From NCBI RefSeq assembly GCF_038246755.1, contig NZ_CP134706.1, positions 744,001 to 808,000 of the forward strand: a stretch of 64,000 nucleotides of DNA, given 5' to 3'. The stretch comes from Micromonospora sp. FIMYZ51 (GTDB taxonomy: Bacteria; Actinomycetota; Actinomycetes; Mycobacteriales; Micromonosporaceae). Positions 40,485 to 48,254 of this stretch are shown here, piece after piece. Made by a program: the position numbers and the translations under genes. A model generated the notes under the pieces. The model saw only the letters and a list, made by a program, of their open reading frames with translations. It searched no databases and had not been told where the DNA came from. The first letter of the stretch is position 1. Each line of letters starts with the position of its first letter.

Positions 40485-41438
40485 ATGTCGGAGCACTCAG
40501 CGAACCCCTCAGCGGCCGCCGCCACCGGTCGCCCCCGAGCCGTCAAAGCCGTCATTCCGGCCGCGGGCCTGGCGACCCGGTTCCTGCCGGCCACCAAGGC
40601 GGTTCCCAAGGAACTGCTGCCGGTTGTCGACCGTCCGGTGTTGCAGTACATCGTCGAGGAGGCGGCCCAGGCCGGCATCGGCGACGTGTTGCTGATCACC
40701 GGCCGGGGCAAGACGTCGATGGTCGACCACTTCGACCGCCGCCCCGACCTGGAAGAGCGGCTCGCGGAAAAGCCCGACCTGCTCGCCGCCGTCAAGCGGA
40801 CCGAGGAGATCGCCGCCATCTACACCTGCCGGCAGCCGGAGCAGCTCGGCCTCGGCCACGCGGTCGGGTACGCCGAGTCGCACGTCGGCGACCAGCCCTT
40901 CGCGGTGCTGCTCGGCGACGAGTTCGTCAAGCTCTCCGAGCCGCTGCTGCCGGCCATGCTGGAACTTCAGGCCCGCACGGGTGGCGTGGTGCTCGCCTTC
41001 TTCGAGGTCGATCCGGCCGAGACCAAGCGGTACGGCATCGCCTCGGTCGAGCCCGCCGAGGCCGAGTTGACCGACATCGGCGAGGTCGTGAGGGTGACCG
41101 GCATGGTCGAGAAGCCGAAGCCGGAGGAGGCGCCGAGCAACCTCGCCGTGCTCGGTCGCTACGTGCTGCCCGGCAAGATCTTCGACGCCATCCGACGGAC
41201 CCCGCCCGGCAGCGGCGGCGAGATCCAGCTGACCGACGCGATGGAACTGCTGCGTACCGAGGGCACACCGGTGCACGCGATCGTCTACCGGGGCACCCGC
41301 TACGACACCGGGATGCCGCTGGGCTATCTCCAGACCGTGGTCCAGATCGCCGCCGAACGCGAGGACCTGGGCAGCGAGTTCCGCAAGTGGCTGGCCGAAT
41401 TCGTCAACTCCGACGCGTCGGGCGGTCCGAATACATGA
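40485..41438 (+). CDS. galU: UTP-glucose-1-phosphate uridylyltransferase
   Basis: 317 residues, ATG start. It makes UDP-glucose for cell-wall sugars and trehalose. Nucleotidyltransferase motifs: VIPAAGLATRFLPATKAVPKELLPVVDRPVLQYIVEEA at the N-terminus (about 20-55), LLGDEFV for metal binding and GMVEKPKPEEAPSN for glucose-1-phosphate contact. It overlaps moeA/glp by 4 bases, the start of a conserved four-gene operon. Confidence 0.95.
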   Translation: MSEHSANPSAAAATGRPRAVKAVIPAAGLATRFLPATKAVPKELLPVVDRPVLQYIVEEAAQAGIGDVLLITGRGKTSMVDHFDRRPDLEERLAEKPDLLAAVKRTEEIAAIYTCRQPEQLGLGHAVGYAESHVGDQPFAVLLGDEFVKLSEPLLPAMLELQARTGGVVLAFFEVDPAETKRYGIASVEPAEAELTDIGEVVRVTGMVEKPKPEEAPSNLAVLGRYVLPGKIFDAIRRTPPGSGGEIQLTDAMELLRTEGTPVHAIVYRGTRYDTGMPLGYLQTVVQIAAEREDLGSEFRKWLAEFVNSDASGGPNT

Positions 41439-42748
41439 CCGCGCCGGCCGACGCCGAGGCGGCCGAAAACGGGTTGACGCGGCTCGCCGACTACCTGGGC
41501 AGCGTGCTGCGCAGGTTACGCGCGCTGCCTCCGCTCGACCTCGACCTCACCCAGGCGTACGGCAATGTCCTCGCCGAGGACGTCGTCGCGCCGCACGCCT
41601 TCCCGGCCTTCGACCAGGCAGCGGTCGACGGTTACGCCGCGCGCTGGGAGGACATCGCGGGCGGGGCCCGGGGTGCCGGCTACGTCCCGGCCCAGTCCGG
41701 TGGGCCGGGAGGCCGCACGGTACGGCTCAACGTGGTCGGTGATCTCGGCGCGGCCAGTTGGCGGCCGGTCCGGCTCACCCCGGGCTCGTGTTTCTCGGTC
41801 GCCGCAGGTGCGCCGTTGCCGATCGCCGCAGACGTGGTGGTGCCGGTGGAATGGACCGACCAGGGCATGGCGGCGGTGGAGATCTTCCGCGCCCCGAAGC
41901 GAGGGTACGGAGTACGCCGGGCCGGCGAGGAGGTGGCGGCCGGTGCCGTGCTCGCCCCCTCCGGCACGTACGTCTCACCCGCCCTGGTCGCGGTGCTGGC
42001 CGCCACCGGGATCGGGCACGTGGTGGTCCGACCCAGCCCACGGGTGGTCATCGTGGCCACCGGCGACGAACTGGTCGACGTGGGCCGGGGCAGCCAGCCC
42101 GGCCAGGTGGTGGACGCCAACTCGCACGCGTTGACCGCTGCGGCGGCGGAGGCGGGCGCGTTGGCGTACCGGGTGGGCATCTGTGACGACGACCCGGAGG
42201 GGCTGCGCGGGCTGCTGGAGGACCAGACCCTGCGCGCCGACCTGATCATCACGACCGGCGGGACCGGCACCGGCCCGGGTGACATGGTCCGACGCATCCT
42301 GTCCCGCCGAGACGGCGGCCGGGCCGGCCCGGTCACCTTCACCGACGTGGCGCTCTATCCGGGCACCGCGCTCGGCTTCGGCACCGTCGGCGCCGAGGAG
42401 GTGCCGGTGGTCTGCCTGCCCGGCGACCCGGGTGCCGCGATGATCGGCTTCGAGGTGCTGGCGCGCCCGGCGATCAACCTGCTCGCCGGCGCCGAGCCGG
42501 TGTTCCGGCCCAGTGTGCGGGCACACCTGCTGGAGACCGTCTCGTCGCCGGCCGGGCTGCGCGAGTTCCGGCCCGCCCACGTCGCCGAACGGCGTGGCGG
42601 GGGATACACTGTCCAACCGCTCAACGGCGGCCCGTTCACCCTCTCCGGCCTGGCAGAGGCGAACGGCCTTCTCGTTCTTGGCGAGCGGGTGACCGCAGCC
42701 GCCGCCGGCTCCACCGTGGACGTGCTGCTGCTGGACCGCCGACGGTGA
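41435..42748 (+). CDS. glp: MoeA-like molybdotransferase / Glp (gephyrin-like) divisome protein
   Basis: 437 residues, ATG overlapping the galU stop. The four-domain MoeA fold is complete: LDLTQAYGNVLAEDVVAPHAFPAFDQAAVDGYA, then VVPVEWTDQG, and the MPT domain VVIVATGDELVD with TGGTGTGPGDMV. Enzymatically it would insert Mo into molybdopterin. In this exact context (galU-moeA-GNAT-sepX/glpR), Corynebacterium Glp was shown to bind FtsZ and the membrane receptor GlpR. A division role is therefore at least as likely as cofactor synthesis; no other moa/moe gene is near. Confidence 0.85.
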   Translation: MTAPADAEAAENGLTRLADYLGSVLRRLRALPPLDLDLTQAYGNVLAEDVVAPHAFPAFDQAAVDGYAARWEDIAGGARGAGYVPAQSGGPGGRTVRLNVVGDLGAASWRPVRLTPGSCFSVAAGAPLPIAADVVVPVEWTDQGMAAVEIFRAPKRGYGVRRAGEEVAAGAVLAPSGTYVSPALVAVLAATGIGHVVVRPSPRVVIVATGDELVDVGRGSQPGQVVDANSHALTAAAAEAGALAYRVGICDDDPEGLRGLLEDQTLRADLIITTGGTGTGPGDMVRRILSRRDGGRAGPVTFTDVALYPGTALGFGTVGAEEVPVVCLPGDPGAAMIGFEVLARPAINLLAGAEPVFRPSVRAHLLETVSSPAGLREFRPAHVAERRGGGYTVQPLNGGPFTLSGLAEANGLLVLGERVTAAAAGSTVDVLLLDRRR

Positions 42749-42779
42749 ATCGCCGCTGACGCTCGGGTTTGGAGGATCG

Positions 42780-43421
42780 GTGCGGTTCAGACGGGCACCC
42801 GGCTGGCCGGTGGTGCTCGCCGACGGCCCGGTACTGCTGCGGCCGTACCGGCGTTCGGACGCGACGCCCTGGTCGGAGGTGCGCCGCGCAAACCGCGACT
42901 GGCTGGCCCCCTGGGAGTCCTCGCTGGCCGGTGACTGGGCCGAGCTGAACTCGCCGGCCACCTTCCGCTGGGTCTACCGCGACCAGCGACGCTCGGCGCG
43001 TACCGGCGAGGGGATGCCGTTCGCGGTCTGCCTCCACGAAGACGGCGAAGAGCGGTTCGTCGGCCACCTCAACGTGGGCAACATCGTCCGGCGCGCTTTC
43101 TGCTCCGGCTACGTCGGATACTGGGTGGACCGCCGGGTGGCCGGCCGTGGCGTGATCCCCACCGCGCTCGCCCTCGCCGTCGACCACGCCTTCGGCCCCG
43201 GTGGCCTGCACCGGGTGGAGGTGAACATCCGGCCGGAGAATCTGCCGTCCCGCCGCGTGGTGGAGAAGCTCGGCTTCCGCGAGGAGGCGTACCACGCGCG
43301 CTACATGCACATCGACGGTGCCTGGCGCGATCACATCGGGTACGCGATGACCAGTGAGGAAGTCGCCGCCGAGGGCGGCCTGTTGGCCCGTTGGCACCGG
43401 CTGCGCGCCGGTACCTGGTGA
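42780..43421 (+). CDS. RimJ/RimL-type GNAT N-acetyltransferase
   Basis: 213 residues, GTG start after GGAGG. The acetyl-CoA-binding segment GYWVDRRVAGRGVIPTALALAVDHAFG and the conserved VNIRPENLPSRRVVEKLGFREE identify the ribosomal-protein acetyltransferase subgroup (Rv0995/rimJ in mycobacteria). It lies between glp and sepX in the conserved operon. The substrate is unproven. Confidence 0.9.
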   Translation: MRFRRAPGWPVVLADGPVLLRPYRRSDATPWSEVRRANRDWLAPWESSLAGDWAELNSPATFRWVYRDQRRSARTGEGMPFAVCLHEDGEERFVGHLNVGNIVRRAFCSGYVGYWVDRRVAGRGVIPTALALAVDHAFGPGGLHRVEVNIRPENLPSRRVVEKLGFREEAYHARYMHIDGAWRDHIGYAMTSEEVAAEGGLLARWHRLRAGTW

Positions 43422-43605
43422 GCCGTCCCACGTCCGGGATCGGCGCGGCGCAGTTGTTCCGAGGGCGGTGACCCGTAACCTCAGGTAACTGCAAGCTGCG
43501 GCAAGCGCTGCCCGACCTGCACGATTCACGCCGCCGGCACCGGTCGGTGGAAGATCCTGCGGCCGGGCGGTGGTTGCTCCGAATTCGGTGACGGGAGGGG
43601 TGAGG

Positions 43606-44421
43606 GTGCCGACCTCGGTGCTCCTCGCCGTCCTCGCCGCCGCCGGTCTGCTCGCCCTCGCTCCGGCGTTGGTCCGCCGGTACGACGCCGCCGAGCGGCT
43701 GGTGGCGGAGCGGGCGCAGTCGACGGCGCGGGTGCTCGAGCGCCGTCGACGACGTCGCACTGTCCCGGGCCGGCGCCCGGTCAACGCGCCCCGCACCCTG
43801 GTCGTCACCCTCAGTGAGGATGCCAGCTCGGGCGCGCTCGCCGCCCCGGTCTCCGGCCCGCCCGCCGCCCGCCGCTCAGGTGGCGAGCCCGGCGGCGGGC
43901 GGCGTTCCGGTCGGCCGAGCCGGCTGCGCGCCGTACCGTCGGTCAGCGGCCGATCCCGCCGCCGCCCGGACCGGCGTCGCCAGCACACCCCCGCCGTCTA
44001 CCGCCGTCGCCGGGTGCTCGCCGCGCTGGTCCTGCTCAACGCCGTCGAACTGGTAGGCGTGCTGGTGGTCGGTCCCGGCTTCTGGATCAGTTTCGCGGTC
44101 ACCGGCACCCTCCTGATCGTGTACGTCGCCCACCTGCGCGCCCGCGCGGTCGCCGAGCGCCGCCGCCGTCGCGCCCGCGCCCGCGAGGCCGCCTGGCTGG
44201 CCGCCCGCCAGGCCGAGGTACGCCGGGAACAGGCCCGTCGCGCCGCCGCCCGCCGCGAGGCGCAACGTCGCCTGGCCGCCCAGCGGGAGGCCGTCCGGCG
44301 TACCGCCATGGGCCTGGACCGCCCCGCCGACCTCCCGGCGGCGGCCAACGGCGGCTCCGTCTCCTACCGCCGCACCGGCGGCCTCCGCGGTCGCCCCTAC
44401 GAAACCGGCCGCGGCATGTAA
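43606..44421 (+). CDS. SepX/GlpR-type divisome membrane protein
   Basis: 271 residues from GTG 43606 after GGGAGGGGTGAGG. One N-terminal membrane helix (about 3-23), a long Arg/Pro/Ser-rich linker and two closely spaced helices (about 142-162 and 165-188) are followed by a highly charged Arg/Ala helix (about 190-245). The position after galU-glp-GNAT matches GlpR of Corynebacterium and SepX of Streptomyces, membrane partners in Z-ring assembly. The assignment rests on layout and synteny more than on motifs. Confidence 0.75.
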   Translation: MPTSVLLAVLAAAGLLALAPALVRRYDAAERLVAERAQSTARVLERRRRRRTVPGRRPVNAPRTLVVTLSEDASSGALAAPVSGPPAARRSGGEPGGGRRSGRPSRLRAVPSVSGRSRRRPDRRRQHTPAVYRRRRVLAALVLLNAVELVGVLVVGPGFWISFAVTGTLLIVYVAHLRARAVAERRRRRARAREAAWLAARQAEVRREQARRAAARREAQRRLAAQREAVRRTAMGLDRPADLPAAANGGSVSYRRTGGLRGRPYETGRGM

Positions 44422-44429
44422 GGCGGCAT

Positions 44430-44483
44430 GTAAGGAAGGGCCCCCTTTTAACGCCTGCGGTAGAGGAAGGGCCCCTTATTAAC
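44430..44483 (+). repeat. paired GGGCCC palindrome element, copy 2
   Basis: GGGCCC cores at 44438 and 44469 are 31 bases apart, with the linker AACGCCTGCGGTAGAG. It starts 9 bases past the sepX stop, in the orientation of that gene, and matches copies at 37115 and 61673. Confidence 0.75.
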
Positions 44484-44711
44484 ACTGCCGGTGGGCGCCG
44501 CGCTTGCGGGAGTCAACACTGCGGGCGGGCCGCCGCCCGAGCGGCACGTGGGGAGCGGCACACGATGATCGTGCCGGCCCGCCCGGTGGTGCCAACACGG
44601 TGCCAACACCGGTGGGCGGGGCGGTTCGCGGCCGGGACGGTCGACCTGTTAGCCTTGTCGCCGGCCCGCCCGGTGTAAGCCGGGTGGGACCGACGCCGGT
44701 CCGCCGGCGGA

Positions 44712-44785
44712 GGGGCTGTGGCGCAGACCGGTAGCGCACCTCGTTCGCATCGAGGGGGTCAGGGGTTCAAATCCCCTCAGCTCCA
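44712..44785 (+). tRNA. tRNA-Ala (anticodon CGC)
   Basis: A 74-nt cloverleaf: acceptor GGGGCTG pairs with CAGCTCC (one G-U), discriminator A, a 5-bp anticodon stem CCTCG/CGAGG with loop TTCGCAT giving anticodon CGC, and a T-arm with GGTTCAAAT. The encoded 3' end is not CCA. A terminator follows. Confidence 0.95.
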
Positions 44786-44796
44786 CCCAGTTCAGA

Positions 44797-44826
44797 GGCC
44801 GTTTCCGCAAGTCGGAGACGGCCTTT
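44797..44826 (+). terminator. intrinsic terminator of tRNA-Ala
   Basis: GGCCGTTTCCG pairs with CGGAGACGGCC (one wobble) around a short loop, followed by TTTTT. It is an unusually canonical terminator for this GC content, 12 bases past the tRNA. Confidence 0.88.
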
Positions 44827-44836
44827 TTCGGACTTG

Positions 44837-44983
44837 TCCCGCGGCGGCCAACCCGGAGAGCGCGTACGCCCAGGTCGGCTCGTCGGGGTAGCCGTCCGGG
44901 AACTGTCAGGCGGCCAGTGCCCAGGCGATCAACGCGAAGATGACCAGGACACTCCAGTTGACCCCGACGGGTACGCCGGCGTC
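44837..44983 (-). pseudogene. site-2 protease (M50) N-terminal remnant
   Basis: Read on the minus strand from 44983, one frame gives AGVPVGVNWSVLVIFALIAW and ALAA, then TGA at 44908-44906, then continues in the same frame as QFPDGYPDEPTWAYALSGLA and AAG before running into the tRNA terminator. The two parts together look like the first two membrane segments of actinobacterial site-2 proteases (GVPVGVNWSVLV...WAYxLAGLAAA). The HExxH active site and everything beyond is gone, and the 5' end is cut at the Ntn hydrolase stop. Recognised by eye only. Confidence 0.6.
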
Positions 44984-45677
44984 AGTCGAACAGCCGGTCG
45001 AGCGCTTCCTGTTCGAGGTCGCGCCAGCGCTGGGCGTCCTTCAGTGCCTTGGCGATCTCCTTCTCCTCAAGATGGTGGGCGCCCTCCTCGCGGATGCACG
45101 CGACGCTGAACGGCCCGCCGACCGAAGGCGAGGTCCGTTCCAGCGACTCCAGTACCCGTACCACGCCCACCACGCCGTACTCGACGGTGCGGGTGGTCAT
45201 CCGGAAGTGGGACAGCAGCGCGCCGGCCTGCTGGGCCATGGGCGCGCCGGAGCCGATGGCGTGGAAGCCCACGTCTTCGTAGCGGCCGATGAGCCCGTTG
45301 GGGTTGATCTCCACGATCCACGGTCCGCCCTGGCTGTAGCCGGCCGCGAGCAGGTACGCCGACACTCCGCCGCCGCCGTCCTCGCCGGGCACCTCCGGGA
45401 TGTATTTCTCGTAGTGCTTCTTGAAGACGGGCAGGACGCGCTCCTGCAACTCGTCGCCGATGTCGGGTGCTTCGAGGATTGCGGTGGCCGAGTCCTGGAG
45501 GAGCGGGCGCAGGTCGTTGAGTACGCCTCGCGCGCCGCTGCCGCCCCAGGCGGCGCAGGAGCCCAGCGGGTGCAGCTTCTGGGCGGGGAAGCTCAGACCG
45601 CGGTCGCTCTCGGTGATCTGGGAGTCCGCGCCGATCACCACCCCGTCGCTACAGACGACAGCGAGTACGACGGTCAT
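44982..45677 (-). CDS. stand-alone proteasome-type Ntn hydrolase
   Basis: 231 residues from ATG 45677 after GGAGG. After Met removal the chain begins TVVLAVVCSDGVVIGADSQ; counting that Thr as 1, Asp17 (GADS) and Lys33 (PAQK) fall exactly at the catalytic triad positions of proteasome beta subunits. Further blocks (GGSGARGVLNDLRPLLQ, GGPWIVEINPNGLIG, FHAIGSGAPMAQQAGALL) follow the T1-family order, including the GSG...A segment. It is unlike PrcB in lacking a propeptide and having no prcA, arc or pup nearby. Closest relatives may be HslV/Anbu-like orphans. Substrate and assembly are unknown. Confidence 0.8.
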   Translation of the reverse strand: MTVVLAVVCSDGVVIGADSQITESDRGLSFPAQKLHPLGSCAAWGGSGARGVLNDLRPLLQDSATAILEAPDIGDELQERVLPVFKKHYEKYIPEVPGEDGGGGVSAYLLAAGYSQGGPWIVEINPNGLIGRYEDVGFHAIGSGAPMAQQAGALLSHFRMTTRTVEYGVVGVVRVLESLERTSPSVGGPFSVACIREEGAHHLEEKEIAKALKDAQRWRDLEQEALDRLFD

Positions 45678-45913
45678 GGGGTCCTCCAGGGCAGGGGTAT
45701 GAGGTTGGGCGCGAGGTACCCGGCATCCCGCGTGCCTACACCCCGACGGGTGTCGGCCCGTTCGCTGCCCCGGACGAGAATCCCCCTCCCGCCGCACAGG
45801 AGAGGACTCTCAGGCCGACCGGGCGGGCGGGGTGCTGGCGGCCGGTCAAGCGGTGGCCGGAATGACCAGTACGATGACGAGCCGCTCGGCGAGAAGTGGA
45901 TACGCTCGCGGTC

Positions 45914-46894
45914 GTGACGCACGAGAAGGAGATCACTGAGCCGATCGACCTGTGCCTGGCCAACGGGCGGCTGCGTCCCGCCGCGGTGGGTTGGAGCCGG
46001 CGTCCCGTACACCGGGCGAACCTGCGCGGCTGGGGCCGCAACAAACGCTGGGAGTACTGGGGAATCGTCACGCCGCGCCACATCGTCGGCCTGGTCGCCT
46101 CGTCGCTGGACTACGCCGGGGTGCACAGCCTCTACGTGCTCGACCGTACGACGAATGTCGAGACCGACCGGAGCGTGGTGGTTCCCTTCGCTCGGGGCAC
46201 CGTTTTCCCGCCGGTAAGCGGGGTGGGTGTGGTGCGGGCCCGTGGCGGCGGGATCTCGATCGACATCGACCAGGCGGTGACCGGGACCACGATCCGCGCC
46301 GCTGCCCCGGACATCGAGGTCGATCTGGTGGTGGCGCTGCCGGAGGGGAACGAGTCGCTCAGCGTGGTGGTGCCCTGGAGCACCCGCCGCTTCCAGTACA
46401 CGGTCAAGGACGTCGGTCGCCCGGTACGCGGCAAGCTGCGGGTCAACGGGGAGGACCACGTGATCGCCGAGGCCGACTCGTTTGCCGTCCTCGACCACGG
46501 GCGCGGCCGGTGGCCGTACGCGATCCGCTGGAACTGGGCTGCCGGCAGCGGCCCGGGCCGGGCCATCCAACTCGGCGGACGGTGGACCGACCGCACCGGC
46601 TCCACCGAGAACGGCCTCTTCGTCGACGGCCGGCTGCACAAGATCGGCGATGACCTGCGCTGGGAGTACGACCGCGCCGACTGGCTGCGGCCGTGGCGGA
46701 TCAGCGGTGCACGGGTGGCCGTGCGGTTCCATCCCTTTCACGAGAAGGTCGCCCGGACCAATCTCGGTGTGCTCGCCAACGAGACGCATCAGTGCTTCGG
46801 GCACTTCACCGGTTGGGCGACGACCGACGACGGCGAGCGGATCGACCTGGACGGGCTGGTCGGCTGGGCCGAGGAGGCGCGCAACCGCTGGTAG
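45914..46894 (+). CDS. DUF2804 protein
   Basis: 326 residues from GTG 45914; a GTG 18 bases earlier is possible. DUF2804 spans the whole chain: ITEPIDLCLANGRLRPAAVGWSRRPVHRANLRGWGRNKRWEYWGIV near the N-terminus, a central ENGLFVDGRLHKIGDDLRWEYD and C-terminal VRFHPFHEKVARTNLGVLANETHQCFGHFTGW. The fold is beta-rich with many conserved Trp/His. Its biochemical role is unknown. It is divergent from the Ntn hydrolase gene. Confidence 0.85.
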   Translation: MTHEKEITEPIDLCLANGRLRPAAVGWSRRPVHRANLRGWGRNKRWEYWGIVTPRHIVGLVASSLDYAGVHSLYVLDRTTNVETDRSVVVPFARGTVFPPVSGVGVVRARGGGISIDIDQAVTGTTIRAAAPDIEVDLVVALPEGNESLSVVVPWSTRRFQYTVKDVGRPVRGKLRVNGEDHVIAEADSFAVLDHGRGRWPYAIRWNWAAGSGPGRAIQLGGRWTDRTGSTENGLFVDGRLHKIGDDLRWEYDRADWLRPWRISGARVAVRFHPFHEKVARTNLGVLANETHQCFGHFTGWATTDDGERIDLDGLVGWAEEARNRW

Positions 46895-46939
46895 CGCGCG
46901 GGCCAGGCCGGGGCACGTGAATCGCACCGGTGCGGTGGA

Positions 46940-47347
46940 TCAATTTTCTACGCGTGCCGCCGGTGGCCGCAGTACACAGAACTCGTTGCCGTCGTGGTCG
47001 GCGAGCACGTGCCAGGCCCAGCCGTCTTCTTCGATGCAGGTTTCGGTAATGCGCCGCGCGCCCAGCGACATCAGCCTGGTCACCTCTGCTTCCAGGTCGG
47101 GCACGCGCAGATCCAGGTGCATTCTGTTCTTCTGTGCCTTCGGCTCGGGGACTCGCTGCAACAGCAGCTCGACGCCGTTGCCGTCGGCTGGCAGCAGGCG
47201 CCGGTAGCGCCCGGGCGAGAGGGGTCCGGCCACGTATCCGAGCACCTGGGACCAGAACGTCCCCGCACGATCGAGGTCGGCACAGTCCAGGACCACCGCG
47301 AGGACGACGTCGTGCCGTCCGCCGAACCGAGCCGGTCCTTCGGTCAT
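46940..47347 (-). CDS. VOC (glyoxalase-like) family protein
   Basis: 135 residues, ATG start. Paired beta-alpha-beta units with DVVLAVVLDCADLDRAGTFWSQVLGYV at the start and WAWHVLADHDGNEFCVLRP at the end are typical of the bleomycin-resistance/glyoxalase superfamily. HLDLRVPDLEAEVTRLMSLGARRI fills the middle. Metal ligands cannot be assigned. It resembles, in layout, the gene at 54398. Confidence 0.85.
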   Translation of the reverse strand: MTEGPARFGGRHDVVLAVVLDCADLDRAGTFWSQVLGYVAGPLSPGRYRRLLPADGNGVELLLQRVPEPKAQKNRMHLDLRVPDLEAEVTRLMSLGARRITETCIEEDGWAWHVLADHDGNEFCVLRPPAARVEN

Positions 47348-47429
47348 GACAGCAGGCTAGCCCGCCGGCTTCGGGTACGCCGACCGACCCGCATGATCCA
47401 TGTCCTGAGTCGACTGTCAGGATTGCGGT

Positions 47430-48173
47430 ATGACGGTTCAATTCGCCGGCCGGGTTGCGCTGGTCACAGGTGGCAGCCGCGGGATCGGCGCCGCCGTCGC
47501 GCGACGGCTGGCCGAGGACGGCATCCACGTCGCGTTCACCTACCGCGCCGCGGAGGCGAGCGCGAAGGCCGTGCTTGCCGACATCGAGGCGTACGGGCGT
47601 AGCGGCCTGTCGATCAGTGCGGACAGCGCCGATCCGGCGGCGGTGGTCGGTGCCGTCGAGCGGACCGTTGCCGAGTTGGGGCGGCTGGACATCCTGGTCA
47701 ACAACGCCGGGGTGTTCGCGGGTGGGCCGATCGAGTCGGTCAGCTTCGACGACCTCGACCGGGCCGTCGCGGTGAACGTACGCGGGGTCTACCTGGCCAC
47801 CCAGGCGGCGGTACGCCACATGGGCGCGGGCGGCCGGATCGTCAACATCGGCAGCAGCTTCGCCAGCCGAGTGCCGGCTCCCGGGGTGAGCGCGTACGCG
47901 ATGACCAAGAGCGCGGTCAACGGGCTGACCCGGGCACTCGCCCGCGAACTCGGCCCGCGCGGGATCACCGTCAACCTGATCCTGCCCGGCTCGACCGACA
48001 CCGACATGAACCCGGCGGACAGTGCCGGCGCCGACGCGCAGCGGTCGCACATCGCCCTCGGCCGGTACGCGTCACCGGCCGACGTGGCAGCCACGGTGAG
48101 TCACCTGGTGGGGGACGGCGGACGGCACATCACCGGCGCGTCGATCGCCGTCGACGGCGGCGCGACGGCCTGA
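47430..48173 (+). CDS. SDR-family 3-oxoacyl reductase-like protein
   Basis: 247 residues, ATG start with almost no leader. VTGGSRGIGAAVARRLAEDG, LVNNAGVFAGG, catalytic Ser and YxxxK in VNIGSSFASRVPAPGVSAYAMTKSAVNGLTRAL and the C-terminal DGGRHITGASIAVDGG are all present. It reduces an unknown carbonyl. Its end region is repeated downstream before the convergent LysR gene. Confidence 0.92.
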   Translation: MTVQFAGRVALVTGGSRGIGAAVARRLAEDGIHVAFTYRAAEASAKAVLADIEAYGRSGLSISADSADPAAVVGAVERTVAELGRLDILVNNAGVFAGGPIESVSFDDLDRAVAVNVRGVYLATQAAVRHMGAGGRIVNIGSSFASRVPAPGVSAYAMTKSAVNGLTRALARELGPRGITVNLILPGSTDTDMNPADSAGADAQRSHIALGRYASPADVAATVSHLVGDGGRHITGASIAVDGGATA

Positions 48174-48252
48174 ACGTCGCGTCGGCCTCAACGCGCGTCA
48201 GCCTGAACGTCGCTCGGCCTGGAGGCGCGACGGCCTGAACGTCGCGTCGGCC
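48159..48252. repeat. 29-bp duplication of the SDR gene end
   Basis: A 29-bp segment starting GGCGCGACGGCCTGAACG occurs identically at 48159-48187, spanning the SDR stop, and at 48224-48252. Diverged copies lie between them. Confidence 0.75.
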
Positions 48253-48254
48253 GG

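Noticed and set aside
38343..40496. A minus-strand open frame of 717 codons
   Set aside because: It is exactly antisense to the HAMP-GAF-GGDEF gene, whose motifs are unambiguous.
40485..42748. Molybdenum cofactor biosynthesis cluster
   Set aside because: Only one MoeA-type gene is present, with no moa, mog or molybdoenzyme gene; the operon context fits Glp better.
44430..44990. Genomic island boundary at tRNA-Ala
   Set aside because: No integrase, no repeated tRNA 3' end within the window and no abrupt composition change; only the protease remnant hints at past rearrangement.
46923..46934. CGCACCGGTGCG palindrome between convergent genes
   Set aside because: Short GC palindromes of this size are expected by chance at this base composition, and no T-tract or duplicated arm supports a terminator.
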